From Pseudomonas saudiphocaensis (GTDB lineage: Bacteria; Pseudomonadota; Gammaproteobacteria; Pseudomonadales; Pseudomonadaceae), in contig NZ_CCSF01000001.1 in assembly GCF_000756775.1 (NCBI RefSeq), positions 3,472,001 through 3,536,000 of the forward strand: 64,000 bases of DNA. Reading direction: 5' to 3'. How positions within the stretch are numbered: position 1 is the first letter of the stretch; every line of letters begins with the position of its first letter. Both the position numbers and the translations under genes were made by a program. This document shows positions 1 through 8,840 of this stretch, piece after piece. Under the pieces are notes generated by a model. It searched no databases. It was not told the DNA's origin and saw only the letters and a list, made by a program, of their open reading frames with translations.

Positions 1-298
1 CAAGGCGCTGTTCCAGTTCGATCGCCAAGGCGTCATGAAACTCATCGGCTGGCGGCGAGGCCCAGAGCGCGGTTTCCAGAATCGCCAGGCGGCCGTCGCT
101 CTGGCGCACCACCAGGCTGGGCTGGTCGACCTGTACCGGTATGCGCACTGGCAGCACCTGCAGCTGGAAATCTACCGGACTTCCCGCCGTGGCTTGCGGC
201 TGCGTGGCGATTAGCGTGTGGTAATTGGTCGGGGCCGAGCTGCAGGCGCTCAGCACGAGCGCCCCGGCAAGCATCAGCAAAGAAGGGCGCAGGGTCAT
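1..298 (-). CDS. pqiC: PqiC-like ABC-transport auxiliary lipoprotein (partial)
   Basis: The gene starts at 298 and its 3' end lies beyond the left edge, so only about 99 residues are visible. It opens with a lipoprotein signal peptide, MTLRPSLLMLAGALVLSAC, with the lipobox L-S-A-C and the lipidated Cys at residue 19. The mature part follows the YmbA/PqiC pattern (an extended strand leading to a V-x-I-P-x-x-V-D-x-P-x-L-V motif). In the family this is the outer-membrane lipoprotein that docks to PqiB in the Pqi inter-membrane lipid-transport system. The start ATG overlaps the pqiB stop by four bases (ATGA), which indicates translational coupling as the last gene of the pqi operon. Confidence 0.85.
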   Translation of the reverse strand, partial: MTLRPSLLMLAGALVLSACSSAPTNYHTLIATQPQATAGSPVDFQLQVLPVRIPVQVDQPSLVVRQSDGRLAILETALWASPPADEFHDALAIELEQRL

Positions 299-1971
299 GG
301 TTGGGGCTCCGAATTGAGTTCGCGAGAGGTGGCTTGGCCCTTGAAGCTGGCGGGCGCATCGGCGCCGTCCCGGCCGCGAATCAAGGATTCAGGATGGCGG
401 CTGAGGTAATCGGATAGCACTCGCACCGAGCGCACGGCGCGCTGGACTTCGCCAAGCGTGTCGCCCAGTTGCTGGCGCTGCGGCGAGCCATCGGCCAGCG
501 CCTGATTGGCGTTCTCAAGGGTCTGCTCCGATCGCTCCAGGGTGCGCTGCAGTTGCGGAAGTACGTCGCCGTTGACCTGCTTGAGCGTCTGGCGCAATTC
601 ATCAAGGCTGCCGTTCAGGTTGTCAGCCAGGGAGTCGATCGGCAGCTTGCCGAGTTTGTCGACGATGGCCTGCAGCTGTTCCTGCAGCTTGTCGAAGCTG
701 CCGGCGATGGTCGGGATCGTCATTGGGCGAGCATGCTGATCGAAGGCTACCTCGGGGGCGCGCGGGTCGAAATCCAGCGAGATGTACAGCTGGCCGGTCA
801 GCAGGTTGCCGGTTCTCGCCTGCGCTCGCAGGCCACGCTCGACGAACATCTGCATCAGTCGAGCGGCGTGCTCTTCGGAATCGCCGCCCAGAGCCTGGGA
901 CAGTTTGTCGTGTGCGGCGCCCAGACGGTTGGGGTAGATCAGTGCGCCGACCACCACGGGAAAGCGCTGGGTCTGTTCGTCATAGTCGAGCTTGACCGAT
1001 ACCACGCGACCGATGGGTACGCCGAGAAACTCCACAGGCGCATCGCTGTTCAAGCCGCGCAGGGGCTGATCAAAGCGCATTTGCACATAACGCGGCGGGC
1101 CGTCGGACGGCGCCATGGCCTTGCGTATGTCGGGGAACAGGGTGAACTCGTGGTCCTGCTCGGCGAGCTTGGCGTCGGGGCTGTAATTTGGGGCACGAAA
1201 GGCGATGCCGCCGGCCAGGATCGCCGAGACCGATTCGGCGTTGACGGTGAGGCCGTCGGCAGCAACCGAGACGTCGATGCCGCTGGCGTTCCAGAAGCGC
1301 GTGTCGTCGGTGACGAACTTGTCGTAAGGGGCGTTTACGAAGATCTGTACCTGGACGCCTTTGCCGTCGTCTGCCAGGCCGAGCGAAATCACCTGGCCGA
1401 CCTGAAGGCGGCGAAAGTACACCGGCGAACCAATGCCCAGGGAGCCCAGGTCATCGGTGTTGAGGGTGAACTGCTTGCCTTTGGCGCCAAAGGTCACGGG
1501 CGGCGGTGCTTCCAGGCCGACAAACTTGCGCCGGGTTTCCTCGGCGCGCCCGGCGTCCGCACCGATGAAGGCCCCGGACAGCAGCGTGTCGACGCCGGAT
1601 ACACCGCTGGCGCCGATGCGCGGGCGTACCACCCAGAACTTGGTGTCTTCGCGAGTGAAGGGCTCGGCGTTCTGATCCAGCTCAATGGTGGCGATAACGC
1701 GGGTGTGATCCTCGCTGAGACCGATGTCAGTCACCTGGCCGATGACCACGTTCTTGTACTTGACCTGGGTCTTGTTGGCTTCCAGGCCCTCGGCGGTCTC
1801 GAAGCTCACGGTGATCTGCGGGCCGGCCGACAGCCAGTTCTGCACGATCATCGAAAAGCCCACCAAGGCAGCGGCGATGGGGACCAGCCAGACCAGCGAG
1901 ACGCGCACGCGCCGCTGTCTCACCTCGGGAGTGCCGGCAGATGTTTCGGGGCTGTACGGGTTATCTGACAT
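295..1971 (-). CDS. pqiB: PqiB, MCE/MlaD-domain intermembrane transport protein
   Basis: 558 residues, close to the usual length of PqiB. There is a short cytoplasmic N-terminus, one membrane anchor at about residues 26-44, then three MCE (MlaD) domains beginning near residues 48, 160 and 285, and a long C-terminal helical region rich in Leu/Gln/Glu heptads (about 430-540). In E. coli this architecture makes a hexameric periplasm-spanning tube for lipid transport between inner and outer membrane. I chose the ATG at 1971 (MSDNPYSPET) rather than an in-frame ATG at 1986, because 1971 overlaps the end of the upstream pqiA gene by 11 bases as expected in a coupled operon. Family assignment is firm; the transported lipid is not readable from sequence. 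Confidence 0.93.
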   Translation of the reverse strand: MSDNPYSPETSAGTPEVRQRRVRVSLVWLVPIAAALVGFSMIVQNWLSAGPQITVSFETAEGLEANKTQVKYKNVVIGQVTDIGLSEDHTRVIATIELDQNAEPFTREDTKFWVVRPRIGASGVSGVDTLLSGAFIGADAGRAEETRRKFVGLEAPPPVTFGAKGKQFTLNTDDLGSLGIGSPVYFRRLQVGQVISLGLADDGKGVQVQIFVNAPYDKFVTDDTRFWNASGIDVSVAADGLTVNAESVSAILAGGIAFRAPNYSPDAKLAEQDHEFTLFPDIRKAMAPSDGPPRYVQMRFDQPLRGLNSDAPVEFLGVPIGRVVSVKLDYDEQTQRFPVVVGALIYPNRLGAAHDKLSQALGGDSEEHAARLMQMFVERGLRAQARTGNLLTGQLYISLDFDPRAPEVAFDQHARPMTIPTIAGSFDKLQEQLQAIVDKLGKLPIDSLADNLNGSLDELRQTLKQVNGDVLPQLQRTLERSEQTLENANQALADGSPQRQQLGDTLGEVQRAVRSVRVLSDYLSRHPESLIRGRDGADAPASFKGQATSRELNSEPQP

Positions 1972-2578
1972 CGTCGTTCTCTGCATCCCAGGTCAGTCGC
2001 GGATCGAAACTCATCGAGGCTAGCATCGTCAGCACCACCACCAGGCCGAAGAATAGAATGCCCAGGCGCGGCTCGATGGTGCTCAATGCACGGAACTGCA
2101 CCAGTGCCGCCACCAGGGCCACCACCAGTACATCAAGCATCGACCAGTAGCCGATGGTTTCGATAAAACGATACAGCTGCGCACGTTCGCGCATGGCCCA
2201 GCGGCTGCGGCGCTGAGCGCAGATCAGCAGCAGCCCGAGGACGAAGAATTTCATGCAGGGCACCACTACGCTGGCGATGAAGATCAACAGCGCAATGTCC
2301 CAGGCACCTTCCTTCCAGAACTCGACCACACCGCTCAGGATAGTGTTCTCGCTGCCGCTGCCGAACATGTCGGTGTACATCACCGGCAGCGTGTTGGCCG
2401 GTAGATATAAAATCAGCGCAGCGATCAGCAAGGCCCAGGTGCGGGCGATGCTGTTCGGTTTGCGCTGGTGGAGCGGGGCTTCGCAGCGTGGGCAATCGCG
2501 GTCCGTCAGGCGGCAGGTGAGGCCGCAATCGTGGCATAGCTGCAGCCCCAGCTCTGAGGCATAAGGTGGCTGGCTCAT
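1961..2578 (-). CDS. pqiA: PqiA-family membrane protein, second (C-terminal-half-like) copy
   Basis: 205 residues. The N-terminus has a zinc-ribbon-like arrangement (C-H-D-C near residue 15 and C-P-R-C near residue 29) followed by four hydrophobic segments, the layout of one half of E. coli PqiA. The start ATG at 2578 overlaps the stop of the preceding pqiA gene (ATGA). In E. coli both halves are fused into one protein of about 417 residues; here the two halves are separate coupled genes, a common arrangement in pseudomonads. Likely role: inner-membrane partner of the PqiB tube. Confidence 0.88.
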   Translation of the reverse strand: MSQPPYASELGLQLCHDCGLTCRLTDRDCPRCEAPLHQRKPNSIARTWALLIAALILYLPANTLPVMYTDMFGSGSENTILSGVVEFWKEGAWDIALLIFIASVVVPCMKFFVLGLLLICAQRRSRWAMRERAQLYRFIETIGYWSMLDVLVVALVAALVQFRALSTIEPRLGILFFGLVVVLTMLASMSFDPRLTWDAENDDVR

Positions 2579-3252
2579 CGCGGCTTCACCCCCAGGTCGT
2601 CCCACAGATCGCGTACATCGCGCCCGGCGATCAGCAGAATCAGAATGGTGAGTATGGCCATGGCCCAAAGGCCGATGCCTGGATGCACGTCGAGCATGCC
2701 GGCGAGTTTGATGATGGCGACCAGAATGCCCAGCAGGCAGACCTCCAGCATGCTCCAGGGACGCAGGTGCTCCAAGGCACGCATACAGGTGCGAAAGCCC
2801 GGCGCGATCCGGCCGCTGCGCGCATGCACCAGCACCCAGGCCAGCAGGATGATCTGCAGGCCCGGCGCAAAGATGATGCTGAGCCCGGCGACCAGTGCAA
2901 TCGGGGTTATCCGCCCGTAGGCCAAGGCTTCGACGGTGCCCCACAGCGTCGCCTCGTTGCTTAGCCCCTGCAGGCCTATCTGCATGATGGGGAAGGCATT
3001 GGCGAACAGGAACAGGATCGCGGCGGCCAGAGTCAGCGCCAGCAGCTGGTCGCTGTTCAGATGACGGCCTCGCTCCAGCAGCGCGCCGCAGCGCAGGCAG
3101 TGGGCGCTCTGTCGGCGTGCCAGGGCAAGGCGTCGATATACCGAGTCGCAGTGCTCACAGATGATCAGCGACTGCTCGTTCGGCGTGACGGGCACTGACG
3201 AGCCGGTATCGGCGGTTGGCCGTAATGGAGTGCCGGGGTTCAAGGCATCCAC
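2575..3252 (-). CDS. pqiA: PqiA-family membrane protein, first (N-terminal-half-like) copy
   Basis: 225 residues as called from a GTG at 3252 (MDALNPGTPL). It carries a paired Cys motif (C-E-H-C and C-L-R-C, about residues 33-55) and four predicted membrane helices, like the other half of PqiA. It is the first gene of the leftward operon pqiA-pqiA-pqiB-pqiC. The start is uncertain: there is no clear ribosome binding site before the GTG at 3252, and a second GTG at 3195 lies closer to the first Cys pair. Confidence 0.82.
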   Translation of the reverse strand: MDALNPGTPLRPTADTGSSVPVTPNEQSLIICEHCDSVYRRLALARRQSAHCLRCGALLERGRHLNSDQLLALTLAAAILFLFANAFPIMQIGLQGLSNEATLWGTVEALAYGRITPIALVAGLSIIFAPGLQIILLAWVLVHARSGRIAPGFRTCMRALEHLRPWSMLEVCLLGILVAIIKLAGMLDVHPGIGLWAMAILTILILLIAGRDVRDLWDDLGVKPR

Positions 3253-3270
3253 TCGATGGGGAGAGTCGAC

Positions 3271-3393
3271 ATGAACGACACGCTGGTCCTTTTCCTGAAG
3301 CTGGTTCGTGGCTTGGTATCAGGGCGTACCAGCCGGTCTTCCCGCTGGTCTGGTCCTTGGCATTCGCCGGATTGGGTAAACACCATTTCATAA
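3271..3393 (+). CDS. Possible small protein of 40 residues in the pqiA-motY gap
   Basis: The 377-base stretch between pqiA and motY (3253-3629) has no recognised gene. Inside it, an ATG at 3271 preceded by GGGGAG at 3258-3263 opens a 40-residue frame beginning MNDTLVLFLKLVRG and ending at a TAA. The first 15 residues could form a short hydrophobic or amphipathic helix; the rest is rich in Ser, Trp and Arg. Against it: third-position GC is not strongly biased, it resembles no family I know, and it overlaps the region that must hold the pqiA promoter. Treat as a candidate only. Confidence 0.2.
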   Translation: MNDTLVLFLKLVRGLVSGRTSRSSRWSGPWHSPDWVNTIS

Positions 3394-3629
3394 GCCTTCT
3401 CGGGAACGCTGTTCGATCGCGGCCGCCATGTTTGGACTTTCAATCATTAGGCCCGGTTCGGTTGTGAGAGTCGCAGCCGGCGATGTAAATGCTAGCGCAG
3501 ATCGCTCAATGGCTGCCGCATGGTGACACTCAACAGGGCCATGATGAGGCAGGCATCGGACTTCCTGCACTCAAGTTTTTCCGGCCTGGCCCGATAGCCC
3601 GTTAGACCGCTTTGCTCCTGGAGTTCACC

Positions 3630-4523
3630 GTGCGCCTGCGCCCTTTAATCCTGGCTTGCCTACTGGCTTCGCCGGCCAATGCCCTGACTTTCCAGACGCG
3701 TCTGGAGCGGGTGGAGTGGCAGGTCGAAGGTGATCAGTTCGAGTGCAGGCTGGTGCAGCCCATTGCCGGTTTTGGCCGTGGCGAGTTTGTGCGCCGCGCC
3801 GGTGAAGAACCGATTTTCCGCCTCAACTCGCCAGAGCGCTGGTTGGGCGCCGGTTCAGCGACACTGCTGGCAGCCGCGGCACCCTGGCAGCCGGCGCGCA
3901 GCGATATCAACCTGGGCGTGGTGACCGTGGGCGATGGGGATATTCCCTTCAACAGCTCGTATCTTCAGGCCGGACGCCTGCTCAGTGGCCTGCTCGACGG
4001 CCGCAGCCCGGTGGTGCGCCATCGCACCCTGCACGGCGGCGAAGCGCTGGAGGTGCGTCTGTTGCCGGCGCGTTTCGGCAAGGCCTATGAAGATTTTCGT
4101 GGCTGCACGGCCAAGCTGTTGCCAGTGAATTTCGACCAGATCCGCAAAACGCAGATCGGCTTTCCCAGCAGCGACGTCACGCTCGATGCGCGGGGCCAGG
4201 CCAAGCTCGACATCATCCTGCAGTACCTGAAGGCCGATCCAACGGTCAATCGCATCCAGCTCGACGGCCATTCCGACAACAGCGGCAATCGCTTGTCCAA
4301 CCGCGACCTTTCACGCCGCCGCGCCCTGGCCGTGGAGGAATACCTGCTCGCCAACGGCGTGCCGAAGGAGCAGATCACCCTGCGCTTTCATGGCGAACGC
4401 TACCCGCTGGTGCCGAACCGGGATGCGGCCAGTCGTGCCAAGAACCGACGGGTAGGTTTGAGCCTGTATCGTGAGCCGGCCAGCACCACCGCCGCGGTTG
4501 AGCGTGTCGATTCGTCTTCTTGA
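3630..4523 (+). CDS. motY: MotY-like flagellar protein with OmpA peptidoglycan-binding domain
   Basis: 297 residues. A signal peptide ends at about residue 18 (A-S-P-A-N-A), then comes the MotY N-terminal beta domain (about 20-150), and a C-terminal OmpA-like domain (about 165-285) with the peptidoglycan-binding pattern D-G-H-S-D and later N-R-R-V. MotY belongs to the T-ring that anchors the stator of sodium-type or polar flagellar motors. Identity is supported by the neighbour argG, the same pair as in P. aeruginosa. I chose the GTG at 3630, six bases after CTGGAG, over a TTG at 3612. Confidence 0.85.
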   Translation: MRLRPLILACLLASPANALTFQTRLERVEWQVEGDQFECRLVQPIAGFGRGEFVRRAGEEPIFRLNSPERWLGAGSATLLAAAAPWQPARSDINLGVVTVGDGDIPFNSSYLQAGRLLSGLLDGRSPVVRHRTLHGGEALEVRLLPARFGKAYEDFRGCTAKLLPVNFDQIRKTQIGFPSSDVTLDARGQAKLDIILQYLKADPTVNRIQLDGHSDNSGNRLSNRDLSRRRALAVEEYLLANGVPKEQITLRFHGERYPLVPNRDAASRAKNRRVGLSLYREPASTTAAVERVDSSS

Positions 4524-4621
4524 GGCGAGATCCAGGGCCAGACAAGGCCGTGCCCCTGTAAAACAAACGTCGCGAGCAGTAGAATTACCGGCTTTCCCGT
4601 ACTACCCGTGGAGCTGATGGC

Positions 4622-5839
4622 ATGTCGGACGTTAAGAAGGTGGTTCTGGCCTATTCCGGTGGCCTGGATACCTCGGTGATTCTCAAGTGGCTGCAAGACA
4701 CCTACAACTGTGAAGTGGTGACCTTCACCGCTGACCTCGGTCAGGGCGAAGAGGTCGAGCCGGCCCGCGCCAAGGCTCAGGCCATGGGTGTCAAGGAAAT
4801 CTACATCGACGACCTGCGCGAAGAGTTCGTGCGTGATTTCGTCTATCCGATGTTCCGCGCCAACACCGTCTACGAAGGCGAATACCTGCTGGGCACTTCG
4901 ATTGCCCGTCCGCTGATCGCCAAGCGTCTGATCGAAATCGCCAACGAAACCGGCGCTGACGCCATTTCCCACGGCGCCACCGGCAAGGGTAACGACCAGG
5001 TGCGTTTCGAACTGGGCGCCTATGCGCTCAAGCCGGGCGTCAAAGTCATCGCTCCCTGGCGCGAATGGGACCTGCTGTCGCGCGAGAAGCTGATGGACTA
5101 TGCCGCCAAGCACGAGATCCCGATCGAGCGCCACGGCAAGAAGAAATCGCCGTACTCCATGGATGCCAACCTGTTGCATATCTCCTATGAAGGTGGCGTG
5201 CTGGAAGACACCTGGACCGAGCACGAAGAGGACATGTGGCGCTGGACCAAGTCTCCGGAAGCCGCGCCGGACACTCCAACCTACATCGAGCTGACCTACC
5301 GCAAGGGCGACATCGTCGCCATTGATGGCAAGGAGATGAGCCCGGCCGAAGTGCTGACTTACCTGAACAAGGTTGGCGGCGAGAACGGCATCGGTCGCCT
5401 GGATATCGTGGAGAACCGCTACGTGGGCATGAAGTCCCGCGGCTGCTACGAAACCCCCGGCGGCACCATCATGCTCAAGGCTCACCGCGCCATCGAGTCC
5501 ATCACCCTGGACCGTGAAGTCGCCCACCTGAAAGACGAGCTGATGCCCAAGTACGCCAGCCTGATCTACAACGGCTACTGGTGGAGCCCGGAGCGTCTGA
5601 TGCTGCAGCAGATGATCGACGCTTCCCAGGCTACGGTGAACGGCGTGGTACGCCTGAAGCTGTACAAGGGCAACATCATCATTGCTGGGCGCAAGTCCGA
5701 CGACTCCCTGTTCGACGCCAACATCGCCACCTTCGAGGACGATGCCGGCGCCTACGACCAGGCCGATGCAGCCGGTTTCATCAAGCTCAACGCCCTGCGC
5801 CTACGCATCGCTGCTGGCAAGGGTCGCAGCCCGCTGTAA
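4622..5839 (+). CDS. argG: Argininosuccinate synthase
   Basis: 405 residues, full length. It catalyses the ATP-dependent condensation of citrulline and aspartate, the penultimate step of arginine synthesis, in the cytoplasm. The N-terminal ATP pyrophosphatase loop A-Y-S-G-G-L-D-T-S is at residues 10-18, and the citrulline/aspartate region [10 protein letters not shown] is intact near residue 120. GGAG at 4610-4613 sits eight bases before the ATG. It is followed by an intrinsic terminator, so it is probably transcribed alone. Confidence 0.98.
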   Translation: MSDVKKVVLAYSGGLDTSVILKWLQDTYNCEVVTFTADLGQGEEVEPARAKAQAMGVKEIYIDDLREEFVRDFVYPMFRANTVYEGEYLLGTSIARPLIAKRLIEIANETGADAISHGATGKGNDQVRFELGAYALKPGVKVIAPWREWDLLSREKLMDYAAKHEIPIERHGKKKSPYSMDANLLHISYEGGVLEDTWTEHEEDMWRWTKSPEAAPDTPTYIELTYRKGDIVAIDGKEMSPAEVLTYLNKVGGENGIGRLDIVENRYVGMKSRGCYETPGGTIMLKAHRAIESITLDREVAHLKDELMPKYASLIYNGYWWSPERLMLQQMIDASQATVNGVVRLKLYKGNIIIAGRKSDDSLFDANIATFEDDAGAYDQADAAGFIKLNALRLRIAAGKGRSPL

Positions 5840-5934
5840 GTCTGCTGGCCTCCGCTGCAATGGCGGAGGCCGGTATGCAGTGGCTGGCAGGCGAAGTTGC
5901 GAGAGTCGCTCTGGTAAACTCTTGCTGAACCGAG

Positions 5935-5960
5935 AACCCCAACCCTGGTTGGGGTTTTTC
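5935..5960 (+). terminator. Intrinsic terminator after argG
   Basis: AACCCCAACC (5935-5944) pairs with GGTTGGGGTT (5947-5956) and is followed by a T-run. It lies about 95 bases after the argG stop and before gloA. Confidence 0.85.
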
Positions 5961-5986
5961 ATTTACCGTTCGTTGAGGGGAACGCA

Positions 5987-6379
5987 ATGAGGCTACTTCA
6001 CACCATGCTCCGCGTCGGCGATATGGAGAAATCCATCGCCTTCTACACCGAAGTGCTGGGCATGACCCTGCTGCGCCGCAAGGACTATCCGGACGGCAAA
6101 TTCACCCTGGCGTTCGTCGGCTACGGTGACGAGGCCCACAACAGCGTCATCGAGCTGACCCACAACTGGGGCGTCGACAGCTACGAGCTGGGCAACGGCT
6201 ACGGGCATATCGCCCTGGAAGTTGAGGATGTCTACAAGGCCTGCGAGGACATTCGCAGCCGTGGCGGCAAGATCACCCGCGAGCCGGGGCCGATGATGCA
6301 CGGTAGCAGCATCCTGGCGTTCGTCGAAGATCCGGATGGCTACAAGATCGAGCTGTTGTCGCCCAACCGCGGCGACTGA
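5987..6379 (+). CDS. gloA: Lactoylglutathione lyase (glyoxalase I)
   Basis: 130 residues, the size of the short metal-activated glyoxalase I. The two VOC half-domains supply four metal ligands: His5 (L-L-H-T-M-L), the Glu of S-V-I-E-L-T near residue 56, the His of Y-G-H-I-A-L near 74, and the Glu of Y-K-I-E-L near 122. It converts the methylglyoxal-glutathione hemithioacetal to S-lactoylglutathione. GAGGGG upstream supports the ATG. argG-gloA adjacency is conserved in pseudomonads. Confidence 0.96.
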   Translation: MRLLHTMLRVGDMEKSIAFYTEVLGMTLLRRKDYPDGKFTLAFVGYGDEAHNSVIELTHNWGVDSYELGNGYGHIALEVEDVYKACEDIRSRGGKITREPGPMMHGSSILAFVEDPDGYKIELLSPNRGD

Positions 6380-6400
6380 TTCCGAGCTTCGCCAAAACTG

Positions 6401-6428
6401 AAAAAGCCCCGATTTTCGGGGCTTTTTT
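6401..6428. terminator. Bidirectional intrinsic terminator
   Basis: AAAAAGCCCCGA (6401-6412), a TTT loop, and TCGGGGCTTTTT with one more T. A-tract and T-tract flank the stem, so it can serve gloA on the plus strand and the small minus-strand gene that ends at 6431. Confidence 0.92.
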
Positions 6429-6430
6429 CG

Positions 6431-6610
6431 TTACAGGTCGAAGTCGTATTCGTTGAGTTGCTTGCGCAGTCTGCGTTCTTCGAGCAGGTTGTCGATGATG
6501 CGGCGCTTGGTCAGGTTGGTCTTGGCCACTTCAATGGGTGCTTCTGGGGTATCGTCCTCGTCCTCACCGACGAAGTCGTCTTCAATCTCGATATCTTCTT
6601 TCTCGGACAC
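6431..6610 (-). CDS. Small acidic protein, PA3496-type
   Basis: 59 residues from a GTG at 6610; GGAG lies nine bases upstream. The first 25 residues are strongly acidic (D-D-F-V-G-E-D-E-D-D), followed by a basic helix (T-K-R-R-I-I-D-N-L-L-E-E-R-R) and the C-terminus N-E-Y-D-F-D-L. It matches in position (next to nth) and character a conserved small pseudomonad protein annotated as PA3496 family, sometimes called a putative envelope-integrity protein. Function is unknown. The AT-rich stretch 6611-6720 upstream probably holds its promoter. Confidence 0.75.
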   Translation of the reverse strand: MSEKEDIEIEDDFVGEDEDDTPEAPIEVAKTNLTKRRIIDNLLEERRLRKQLNEYDFDL

Positions 6611-6720
6611 TTGTCTTTACTCCACGGCTTAAGGCGCGCTGTTGGCGCACCTTATAGCGACAAAAAACAAGGTCGTAAAAAAGATTTTTTCAATCGATTG
6701 ATAGGTTTTTTCACTAAAAC

Positions 6721-7359
6721 CTAATCGTCGGAAGTCTTGTGCTTGTATTCGCACAGATCTTCGATGCGGCAGCTGCCACATTGGGGGCGGCGCGCCTTGC
6801 AAACGTAGCGCCCATGCAGGATCAGCCAGTGGTGGGCGTCCAGCAGGTACTCCTTGGGCACGAAGCGCAACAGCTTGCGCTCGACCTCCAGCACGTTCTT
6901 GCCAGGCGCGATATTGGTGCGATTGGCGACGCGAAAGATATGGGTATCCACCGCCATGGCGAGCTGTCGAAACGCCGTGTTGAGTACCACGTTGGCGGTC
7001 TTGCGGCCGACGCCGGGCAGGGCTTCAAGGTCTTCGCGGTTGTCCGGGACCTGACTGCCGTGCTTCTCGATCAGGATGCGGCAGGTCTCGATGACGTTCT
7101 TCGCCTTGCCTCGGTACAGGCCGATGGTCTTGATGTACTCCGACAGCCCCTCGACGCCCAGCGCATAGATCGCTTCCGGCGTGTTGGCGACCGGGTACAG
7201 CTTGGCGGTGGCCTTGTTGACGCCGACATCGGTGGCTTGCGCAGAGAGGATCACTGCAATCAGCAGCTCGAATGGAGTGTTGTAGGCCAACTCTGTCTTG
7301 GGCTCGGGGTTGTCCTCATGGAAGCGACGAAATATCTCCCGGCGTTTTTCCGCATTCAT
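6721..7359 (-). CDS. nth: Endonuclease III
   Basis: 212 residues, full length. A bifunctional base-excision repair glycosylase/AP lyase acting on oxidised pyrimidines. The helix-hairpin-helix L-P-G-V-G-R-K-T-A-N-V (about 113-123) includes the catalytic Lys, the catalytic Asp is in V-D-T-H near residue 138, and the C-terminal 4Fe-4S loop has the spacing C-x6-C-x2-C-x5-C. It starts two bases after the rnfE stop and so is the last gene of the rnf operon, as in E. coli rsxABCDGE-nth. Confidence 0.97.
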   Translation of the reverse strand: MNAEKRREIFRRFHEDNPEPKTELAYNTPFELLIAVILSAQATDVGVNKATAKLYPVANTPEAIYALGVEGLSEYIKTIGLYRGKAKNVIETCRILIEKHGSQVPDNREDLEALPGVGRKTANVVLNTAFRQLAMAVDTHIFRVANRTNIAPGKNVLEVERKLLRFVPKEYLLDAHHWLILHGRYVCKARRPQCGSCRIEDLCEYKHKTSDD

Positions 7360-7361
7360 GG

Positions 7362-8075
7362 TTACTCGATAACTCCGGTTACCCGTACCCGGCGGCTCTG
7401 TACCGGCGCTTCCGGTTGCTCCGCCTTGGCGCGTTCGGCCAGCTGCTCATCGATGCGGTTCTTCAGGGCGATCAACAGACCGAGCACGATAAACGCGCCC
7501 GGCGGCAGAATCGCTAGCAGGAAGCCTTTGTAGTCGCTGAATACGGTGATCTGCCAGTCCGCCGCGATGGGGCCGAACAGCAGGTGCATGTTGGCGAATA
7601 GCGTGCCGGTGCCGAACAGCTCGCGCAGGCTGCCCAACACCAGCAGCACCAGTGCGAAGCCCATTCCCATGATGAATCCGTCGTAGCTTGCGACCAGTGG
7701 CTTCTGCTTGGCCGCGAAGCCGTCGGCGCGGCCGAGGATCACGCAGTTGGTGGTGATCAGCGGGATGAAGATGCCCAGTATCTGAAACAGCTCGTAGGTG
7801 TAGGCCTGCATCAGCAGCTCAATGCAGGTAGTCAGTGCGGCAATGATCATGACGAACGCCGGCAGGCGAACGGCAGTGTGGACCACGCCACGTACCAGGG
7901 AAACGCTGAGGTTGGAGCAGGTCAGTACCAGTGCTGTGGCCAGACCCAGGCCCAGGGCGTTGACCGATGAGTTGCTGACCCCCAGCAGTGGACAAAGGCC
8001 CAACAGCTGAACCAGCGCCGGGTTGTTCTTCCACAGGCCGTTAAGGGTCAGTTCGCGGTAGCTGGGTGTGCTCAT
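7362..8075 (-). CDS. rnfE: Rnf electron-transport complex subunit E
   Basis: 237 residues, an integral membrane protein with about six hydrophobic helices of the RnfA/RnfE (NqrD/E) family. The half-channel motif [12 protein letters not shown] is near the N-terminus and T-N-C-V-I-L-G near the middle; both contain conserved Cys that bind the intramembrane iron-sulfur centre. The C-terminal 20 residues are polar. The start overlaps the rnfG stop (ATGA). It works in the ion-translocating ferredoxin:NAD oxidoreductase, or in SoxR reduction where the complex is called Rsx. Confidence 0.95.
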   Translation of the reverse strand: MSTPSYRELTLNGLWKNNPALVQLLGLCPLLGVSNSSVNALGLGLATALVLTCSNLSVSLVRGVVHTAVRLPAFVMIIAALTTCIELLMQAYTYELFQILGIFIPLITTNCVILGRADGFAAKQKPLVASYDGFIMGMGFALVLLVLGSLRELFGTGTLFANMHLLFGPIAADWQITVFSDYKGFLLAILPPGAFIVLGLLIALKNRIDEQLAERAKAEQPEAPVQSRRVRVTGVIE

Positions 8076-8839
8076 GGCGTGTCACCTCTCTGCTCGGATT
8101 GCGGATCAGTGATCTGCAGCTCGTCACGGGTTGCAGCGCTGCCAGCGCGGGAGTGAGTGGCTTCGTCGGGTTCGCTCAATTCCGGCAGCGCCTGTGAAGG
8201 CTCGACCGGCTGGGTGGTGGCGCTGAATAGCTCTTCGCGGTGGGCCTCGAAGTACTGCAGGGCCCGGTGGACAGCCGCCACAACCGCACGTGGCGTGATG
8301 GTGGCTCCGGCGAACTGGTCGAAATCGCCGCGATCCTTCTTTACAGCCCAGCCGCTGGCTTCTGGGGCATCCAGAGATTTGCCGTCGAAACTGAGGATCC
8401 AGCGGTCCTTGGCCAGCTCGATCTTGTCGCCCAGGCCCGGTGTTTCGCGGTGGCGGACTATGCGCACACCGGCGATGCGACCGTCGGAAAATATTCCGAT
8501 CAGCAGATCGATGGCGCCGCTGTAGCCGTCCGGCGCGACGGCCGGGAGGATCACCGCGCTTGGCTTGCCATTGGCGCGGGCGATGTATGCCGGCGCGGGC
8601 CGTCTGTTGCCGAGCAGTGGGTGCTGGACTTCAATGCTGCTGTCGAGCAATTGGTTGTCGTAACTGCTGCGCGGCAGAATTTCGTTGAGTGCCCGTAGCT
8701 GTGCGGCACGCTCGGCAGCCTGGATGCGCTCGGCGGTGAATTGCTGCAGCACGGTCACCCCGCCAACGGTGACCACAGCGAACAGCCCCAGTACCAGGGC
8801 GTTCTTGAACATCGAGCGACTGAGTTCGGGGAGGATCAT
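8072..8839 (-). CDS. rnfG: Rnf electron-transport complex subunit G
   Basis: 255 residues. An N-terminal membrane anchor (about residues 13-32) is followed by a periplasmic FMN-binding domain with the covalent flavinylation motif A-G-A-T-I-T near residue 185. The tail beyond about residue 205 is polar, low-complexity and longer than in E. coli RnfG. The ATG is one base after the rnfD stop. Role: electron relay through covalently bound FMN. Confidence 0.93.
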   Translation of the reverse strand: MILPELSRSMFKNALVLGLFAVVTVGGVTVLQQFTAERIQAAERAAQLRALNEILPRSSYDNQLLDSSIEVQHPLLGNRRPAPAYIARANGKPSAVILPAVAPDGYSGAIDLLIGIFSDGRIAGVRIVRHRETPGLGDKIELAKDRWILSFDGKSLDAPEASGWAVKKDRGDFDQFAGATITPRAVVAAVHRALQYFEAHREELFSATTQPVEPSQALPELSEPDEATHSRAGSAATRDELQITDPQSEQRGDTP

Positions 8840-8840
8840 G

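Noticed and set aside
469-1968. 499-residue open frame antisense to pqiB
   Set aside because: Covers pqiB, which is intact and operon-coupled; no independent coding evidence.
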